64,000 bases of DNA from Pyrus communis (taxonomy: Eukaryota > Streptophyta > Magnoliopsida > Rosales > Rosaceae), in assembly GCF_963583255.1 (NCBI RefSeq), contig NC_084816.1:10837100-10901099 (forward strand). Reading direction: 5' to 3'. Numbering within the stretch: position 1 is the stretch's first letter; each line of letters starts with the position of its first letter. Shown here piece after piece: positions 59,149-64,000 of this stretch. The position numbers were made by a program, and so were the translations under genes. The notes under the pieces are model-generated. The model made no database searches, was not told the DNA's origin, and was given only the letters and a program-made list of their open reading frames with translations.

Positions 59149-59796
59149 ATGGCAAACCCATCGAACCTTAGCTTAGAATTGAGTCTCAGCAGTGATACGG
59201 CCGCGCCGCGTCAAGGTAACGTATGGCGCCCTTCTTTCTTATCTTCTAACGGTCCTCTCACAGGTGAAGACTCCGTGATGCAGGACGCCACAACAGCTAC
59301 AATAGTAGCTAGGAACCTCCTCACTCCAAAAGATAGTAGGCTGCTGTCAGGACGGTCCGATGAGTTGGCCGTTCAAGAGTCCCTCGCACTTAGTGTTCAG
59401 TGTGCGAGTTCTGTGTCCAACATGGGCCAACGCCTGCTTGCCCGCTCCCGTCAGGTGGAATCATTGATGGCAGAGGTGGAAAGTCTTAAGCAGGAGATCA
59501 AACTGCTTAAGCATGAGAATAGAAGTTTGCACGTGCTTGCCAACAACTATTCGACGGGCATGAAGAGGAAGCTTGATGAACTGCAAGAGTCTGAAGGTCG
59601 GATTCAAAGTGACCGTCAAAGGTTTTCGTCTTTCCTCCAGAGGCACCTTTTTCCTGGATCATCCAGCGTTTGGCCAAGTATTGAGGCCTCTAATGCTCTA
59701 TCTTCGATGCCTCCAGCTCCGATGCCTTCCGTCCCGATGCCTTCCGCTTCAAGAGTTTTGCCACGTAGTGGGTCTTTAAGTAAACAACCTTTGTGA
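59149..59796 (+). CDS. Coiled-coil protein with EAR-like motif, encoded antisense within an LTR element
   Basis: Intact single-exon frame of 215 residues; the ATG at 59149 sits in a good plant context (AAAAATGGC). No known catalytic domain is seen. Residues 7-13 (LSLELSL) match the LxLxL form of the EAR repression motif. Residues 92-168 form a likely coiled coil (QVESLMAEVESLKQEIKLL and on), with a basic KRKL patch at 139-142. The C-terminus is Pro/Ser-rich with short repeats (PMPSVPMPS). It lies on the strand opposite to the element's transcription, close to the primer site, where gag would normally be, and has its own promoter-like upstream region. Composition is balanced and unlike the AT-rich interior. 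I recall similar proteins annotated as uncharacterised in rosaceous genomes, which I cannot verify here. It may be a captured host gene or a family-specific accessory frame. Function unknown. Confidence 0.75.
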   Translation: MANPSNLSLELSLSSDTAAPRQGNVWRPSFLSSNGPLTGEDSVMQDATTATIVARNLLTPKDSRLLSGRSDELAVQESLALSVQCASSVSNMGQRLLARSRQVESLMAEVESLKQEIKLLKHENRSLHVLANNYSTGMKRKLDELQESEGRIQSDRQRFSSFLQRHLFPGSSSVWPSIEASNALSSMPPAPMPSVPMPSASRVLPRSGSLSKQPL

Positions 59797-60060
59797 AGCC
59801 TCCATCGTTCTGCCATGTTTTTTTTTTTTTTTTTTTTTTTTTTTTTCAAAATGCATTGGGTTGCCTCCCAAGTAGCGCTTTCTTTTACGTCTTTCAGCCG
59901 GACGAAGAACCCAATCACTCCAGGATATGTTCACGAATCGGATGAGAACTCCGAGTCATAAACTAGTACCTAGAACAAGAAACAAAACAAGATTAAGAAT
60001 CTGGAATAAAATAAAAACAAACGAAAATAAAACAATCCAAGGAATTAGCAAATTTTCTAA
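59797..60060 (-). other. Leader region of the young element
   Basis: Contains a 29-nt T run (59818-59846) and the word GGGTTGCCTCCCAAGTAGCG (59869-59888), a signature I associate with plant Ty3-type elements. No coding sequence. Confidence 0.5.
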
Positions 60061-60078
60061 TCCCCGGCAACGGCGCCA
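60061..60078 (-). promoter_or_regulatory. Primer-binding site of the young element
   Basis: The minus strand reads TGGCGCCGTTGCCGGGGA, starting five bases after the end of the 5' LTR. It fixes the element's orientation as leftward. Confidence 0.85.
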
Positions 60079-60083
60079 AAATT

Positions 60084-62312
60084 TGATGCGTGATTTATAC
60101 GCACACAAATTAAACCCTCTTTTCGTCAAATTGTAGTAAGTATATAAGTAGGGATCGTTCTGGACCGGGGATTAGGAGGGATTGTTAATCACTTGGATTT
60201 GACTCAAAAACGTAAAAACGTAATAATAAACACTAAACTAGACTCAAAGAATGTAAAACTAAACTTTAAAACACTAAGACAAACCAAAGACTCAAAATGT
60301 TTTTAAAAACACAAACTAAAATGATTTCTAACTAAATTGACATTAAAGTAAAGGGGGATTTAAGTTTATACGAAATTAAATTAAATGAACAAATTAAAAT
60401 AGAATGTAAATATGAAATTGATGAAATAGAATGGATGAATGCTAGCTAAGGGGGTCATCTCCACATATGTTACACTTGCATAATAAAAAGATTTCCAATT
60501 ACATTTCAATAAATTATGAATTCTCATCACCCCAAGTTAATTAGGTCCGCTTAAATTAACCGTCAATTTTTCCTTAAGTTAATGAATTGGATGGGTTAGC
60601 GCAACGCAATTCACTACATTCTCCAAAAGTCCTTTACGTGAACAGCACAATAAAGATACAATCAAAGATCATTAAGCATTATGAAAACTATAAGTGTTGA
60701 CGAGGCATTCGTTACTATGATGAGCATGAAACTCGTGCCAAGAATTCATTTAACGCGATTGTTTATAAGCAACCTCCACTACTTGTGAATATAAGTTCAT
60801 AACGATTAGGTGAAACTCACTTATATTCTAGCGTCATATTCATGCATGAAAATTAAGCGTGCACTCTCAATAAACATACATAAATAAGTTATCAATCAAA
60901 CGGTTAAACAAATTGAATCCACAACTTATGAAATTCCAACGAAAGTTAATCAATTCATATTGCAAACATAAACATAGTTTCGAATCACCCCCTAGCTAAA
61001 GGGGAGGTTTAGTTCCTCATAACTTTGAAATCAAAGAAACACCTAAACATTCCAACAACTCAAACTTGAATTGTATGAACGTTTAGGCACTCTTCTCTTC
61101 CATTCCTCATACGTACAAAACAAAGAGAATTGAATTTAAACTTTGAAATCAAAGAAACACCTAAACATTCCAACAACTCAAACTTGAATTGTATGAACGT
61201 TTAGGCCCTCTTCTCTTCCATTCCTCATTCGTACAAAACAAAGAGTATTGAAATTAAACATTGAAATCAAAGAAACACCTAAACATTCCAACAACTCAAA
61301 CTTGAATTGTATGAACGTTTAGGCCCTCTTCTCTTCCTCTTCGTTGTAGCATAAGGTCTAGGGATAGTTGGTTGGGGGGATGGAAGTGTGGAATGGAGTG
61401 GGGAGTGATGGAAATGGAAGATGGTTTTTGGATTCTAAGGGAGACTCACGGCTAAGAGAGAAAGGGAAGTGTTTGTGGCGTGTTGTGTATGAAATGAGAT
61501 GTGATTTTTGTGTATGAATGCATGGGTTTTTATAGGGGGAATGGGAGAATATGTGGGTGATTGTTTAAGAGTGAATGTGGTTGTTATGATTGAGAGTGCA
61601 TGTGGATGAAATAATGATGGAAAACGAGCTAGGTTGTTGGTGTGTGAATGCATGTGTTGAATTGGTGGTGCAATGATGAAAGAGTAAGTGCATGTGTGTG
61701 TGAATGGTGGTGCAATGATGAAAGAGTAAGTGCATGTGTGTGTGAATGGTGAATGGTGGTGCAATGATGAAAGAATAAGTGCATGTGTGTGTGAATGGTG
61801 GTAGCTAGGGTGAATTATGATGAATGCATGTGGAATAAAGATGGAGAAGGTGGTGTAATGATGAAGGAGTAAGTGCATGTGTGTGTGAATGGTGGTGCAA
61901 TGATGAAAGAGTAAGTGCATGTGTGTGTGAATGGTGGTGCAATGATGAAAGAATAAGTGCATGTGTGTGTGAATGGTGGTATGATGCATGTGAATGCATG
62001 TGGCTAAGGGTTGTTGATTGGGCTAGAGGTTTTGCATGGCTCAAAGGATTGTTTGATTGGGCTAGGCCCTTTGTTTTATGTCCAAAGTGCATACAAGGCT
62101 TTCAAATTCGTCCAACACTTTGGCTCCAAGCATATGCTATCCATTCCAAGCCCAATTTTGCTCCAAAATGCTCCAAAATGCATCTTTTTGCTTCCTTAGC
62201 CATATGAACCTAAAAACACACGAAAATGGCTTAAACTACTAAAACAATTATGAATTAACAACATAGATGCACGAAAACAAGCTAAGTAAGTCGCCTAAAT
62301 ATGCTCCTATCA
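60084..62312 (-). repeat. Right LTR (5' LTR) of the young element
   Basis: Nearly identical to 53854-56169. The three 115-bp blocks are at 61018-61335. The minisatellite is shorter, and GCTCCAAAAT is duplicated near 62159-62179. Confidence 0.92.
61665..61985 (+). repeat. Minisatellite in the right LTR, six copies
   Basis: Same unit as at 55430-55850 but six copies; two units seen in the left LTR are missing. Confidence 0.9.
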
Positions 62313-62317
62313 ATATT

Positions 62318-64000
62318 ATATGCTAGATAATTAGTATTTTATATAATTTAGGTTATTTAATAAATAGAACTTATTTATACCTATAATAAATTACTTAAAT
62401 CTGCCTAGTTTGCATAGGCTCTGCTTAAGCGCTAGGCATTACATCACATCATGTCACCCAACTAATGCATAACATCTTTTAGAACAATGCTTATTATACA
62501 ATTACGTAATGGAAATATACTATAAGAAACGGTGCTTAAATCCTCCTTCAAATATTCCAGAAAATCCTCCTTCGAATATTTCGAGCAGTCTAAATCTTCA
62601 TTCGAATATTCCGTTTAGTACAAATCCTCATTCGAATATTTTGGATAGTTCTCAATAAAGTGAGGTCACTTAGTTGAATGAAATGTTGTTTAATTTTTCA
62701 AATTATGGACTTAGACGTCGAATGGTTGCCTACATTCTTCTGAGATCTTTTACTCTTTTCAATTTCACCACTCTCCTCAATAGTTCTTGGCTTTGCCACT
62801 GCTTTCTACCATGGTCTAATTGCTTTTCACCTCATGCTCTATTGATTCTTCCAGGAATTTAAGGAAATAAGTTGGCTTTTTATATTAGCTCCCCACAAAA
62901 TGTTGACTGCATCCCACATTAAAATTTAATATTAAATAACTTTTTTTCCCAACTATGCAATGGCAATTTTGACCTTATTAGGTTTGAAAAAAAAAAAAAA
63001 AATTATATACATCCCAAATCACTTTTAACGTATTATTTATCTTCTTCAACTATCAAAACTCCTCCGACCCTTCATTGTTGAACAAAACCCTAACCAATGA
63101 AACTACAAACATGTTGATTGAGAAAAATTATTTTTAACGAATGAAACACGAAATCGATATCGGAAGCTTCACATGAGATAAGACTTCATATTTTTTATTG
63201 TTATAGTGATTTTGACGACATCGATAATTATTTAATCTTGCTTTTGATACGTTATTCTAGCTTTTATGTTCGAATTCATCTTTTAAGAATCACAAGGATT
63301 ACATGAAGAATTAAACATCTAAAATAACCACCAAATATTAAAAACAAATGACATGGGTTTTAATGGTGGAATTAAAAACAACACACATATGCTTTAAATC
63401 TCAGGCAGCATCTTTTGTCAAAATTCTAGTCGGCATTTTTTGTCCAAATTAAAATCTTTATAAGATTTGAGAAATGTGGGATGTATAGAAAATATGGGGT
63501 GCAGGTAAAAAAGGTAAGGTGTATATTAAGAATGTGGGGTGTGAGGATATTATGGGAAAGTATGTGGGGTGTATTAAGATAATTTTTAATTAAAAAAAAA
63601 TATGGAATGTATTAAGTATGTGAGGTTTATTCAACAATTTGTGGAGTGTTAACATAATAAGCCTATAAGTTTGGTAAATTTTTCTTTGTCCAAAAAAAAA
63701 AAAATTTGGGAAATTTCAAAATTGAGATATCTAATTCATAGGAAACGTGTTTGTGCTTCTCTTCGCCGACCAGATAAACATAAAGCTTATAGATTGACGA
63801 TCCTTGCTTCGTCCTTTCTTTCACTCTTCCCCATCAATCATTCAATCAGTGGAGTATCCTGTTAACAATTGATATGAACAGTGGTAAATCAAATACCTAG
63901 AATCTTTGTTTCTTATCGTCTACAAATATATCGAAGGCACAAGAAATTTATTGTCCTTCAATGTTATGAAAAAGTTTGTTAAGAGGGAGGAGGTAAAAGG
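62318..64000. other. Terminal spacer, repeat remnants
   Basis: About 62545-62645 holds four to five short units based on TC(C/A)TTCGAATATT(T/C)C. Around 63480-63620 GTGGGGTGTATTAAG-like words recur. GCTTAAGCGCTAGGCATT-type sequence at 62429 suggests another decayed DNA transposon. No supported gene. Confidence 0.5.

Larger units (their letters stand above)
53854..62312 (-). mobile_element. Young non-autonomous LTR retrotransposon with an antisense gene, TSD ATATT
   Basis: LTRs 53854-56169 (2316 bp) and 60084-62312 (2229 bp) both run TGATGCGTGA to CTCCTATCA. ATATT lies outside both (53849-53853 and 62313-62317). On the minus strand TGGCGCCGTTGCCGGGGA (60078-60061), the primer site seen in many plant Ty3 elements, follows the right LTR. 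GTGTGGGGGAAT (56181-56170) precedes the left one. The element is therefore transcribed leftward. By eye the LTRs differ by about nine substitutions plus repeat-number changes, so the insertion is recent. The 3.9-kb interior has no gag-pol but holds a 215-codon gene on the opposite (plus) strand. Confidence 0.92.

Noticed and set aside
61435..62092. The same His/Thr-rich frames in the right LTR
   Set aside because: Same minisatellite artefact.

Overview
The window is plant nuclear DNA: genes with many small exons and GT..AG introns, AT-rich spacers and dense layers of retrotransposons and MITEs. One dispersed short repeat (positions 20571 and 23867) and the Cassandra-type element at 49330 look to me like families common in apple and pear, so a Rosaceae (Maleae) genome is my best guess. 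That is recognition from memory, not a search result.

Gene-bearing part (1-28.8 kb). The last 46 codons of an unidentified upstream gene end at 141. A complete six-exon gene for a proteinaceous RNase P of the nuclear PRORP2/3 kind follows (332-6533). From 7.9 to 21.5 kb lies a mosaic of small DNA transposons, a probable Helitron 3' end, a minisatellite and scraps of host genes: a frameshifted PP2C exon, a four-exon stretch of an alpha-galactosidase, and two orphan exon-like blocks. A complete ten-exon fatty acyl-CoA reductase gene (22154-28795) encodes 493 residues; its 3.1-kb fourth intron holds a tandem array, a 9-bp-TSD Mutator-like MITE and another MITE.

Repeat-dominated part (28.8-64 kb). 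After a MITE and a tRNA-derived SINE come two decayed LINEs. The second LINE is split inside its RNase H region by a non-coding LTR element (37209-46878, TSD GTAGA), which itself holds two solo LTRs with their own TSDs (GCGTG, ACCGC). A decayed minus-strand Copia element (48203-53613, TSD ATCTA) carries a nested Cassandra-type TRIM with 5S-rRNA-like LTRs. The youngest element (53854-62312, TSD ATATT) has 2.2-2.3 kb LTRs that differ at about nine substitutions by my eye count. It lacks gag-pol but carries, antisense to itself, an intact 215-codon gene with an EAR-like N-terminus, a coiled coil and its own promoter-like upstream region. That antisense gene is the most unusual thing in the window.

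The two intact host genes (tRNA 5' maturation; fatty alcohol synthesis) have no evident functional link. I saw no CRISPR array, operon or convincing tRNA gene. All splice calls are by eye, from consensus sites and phase bookkeeping.
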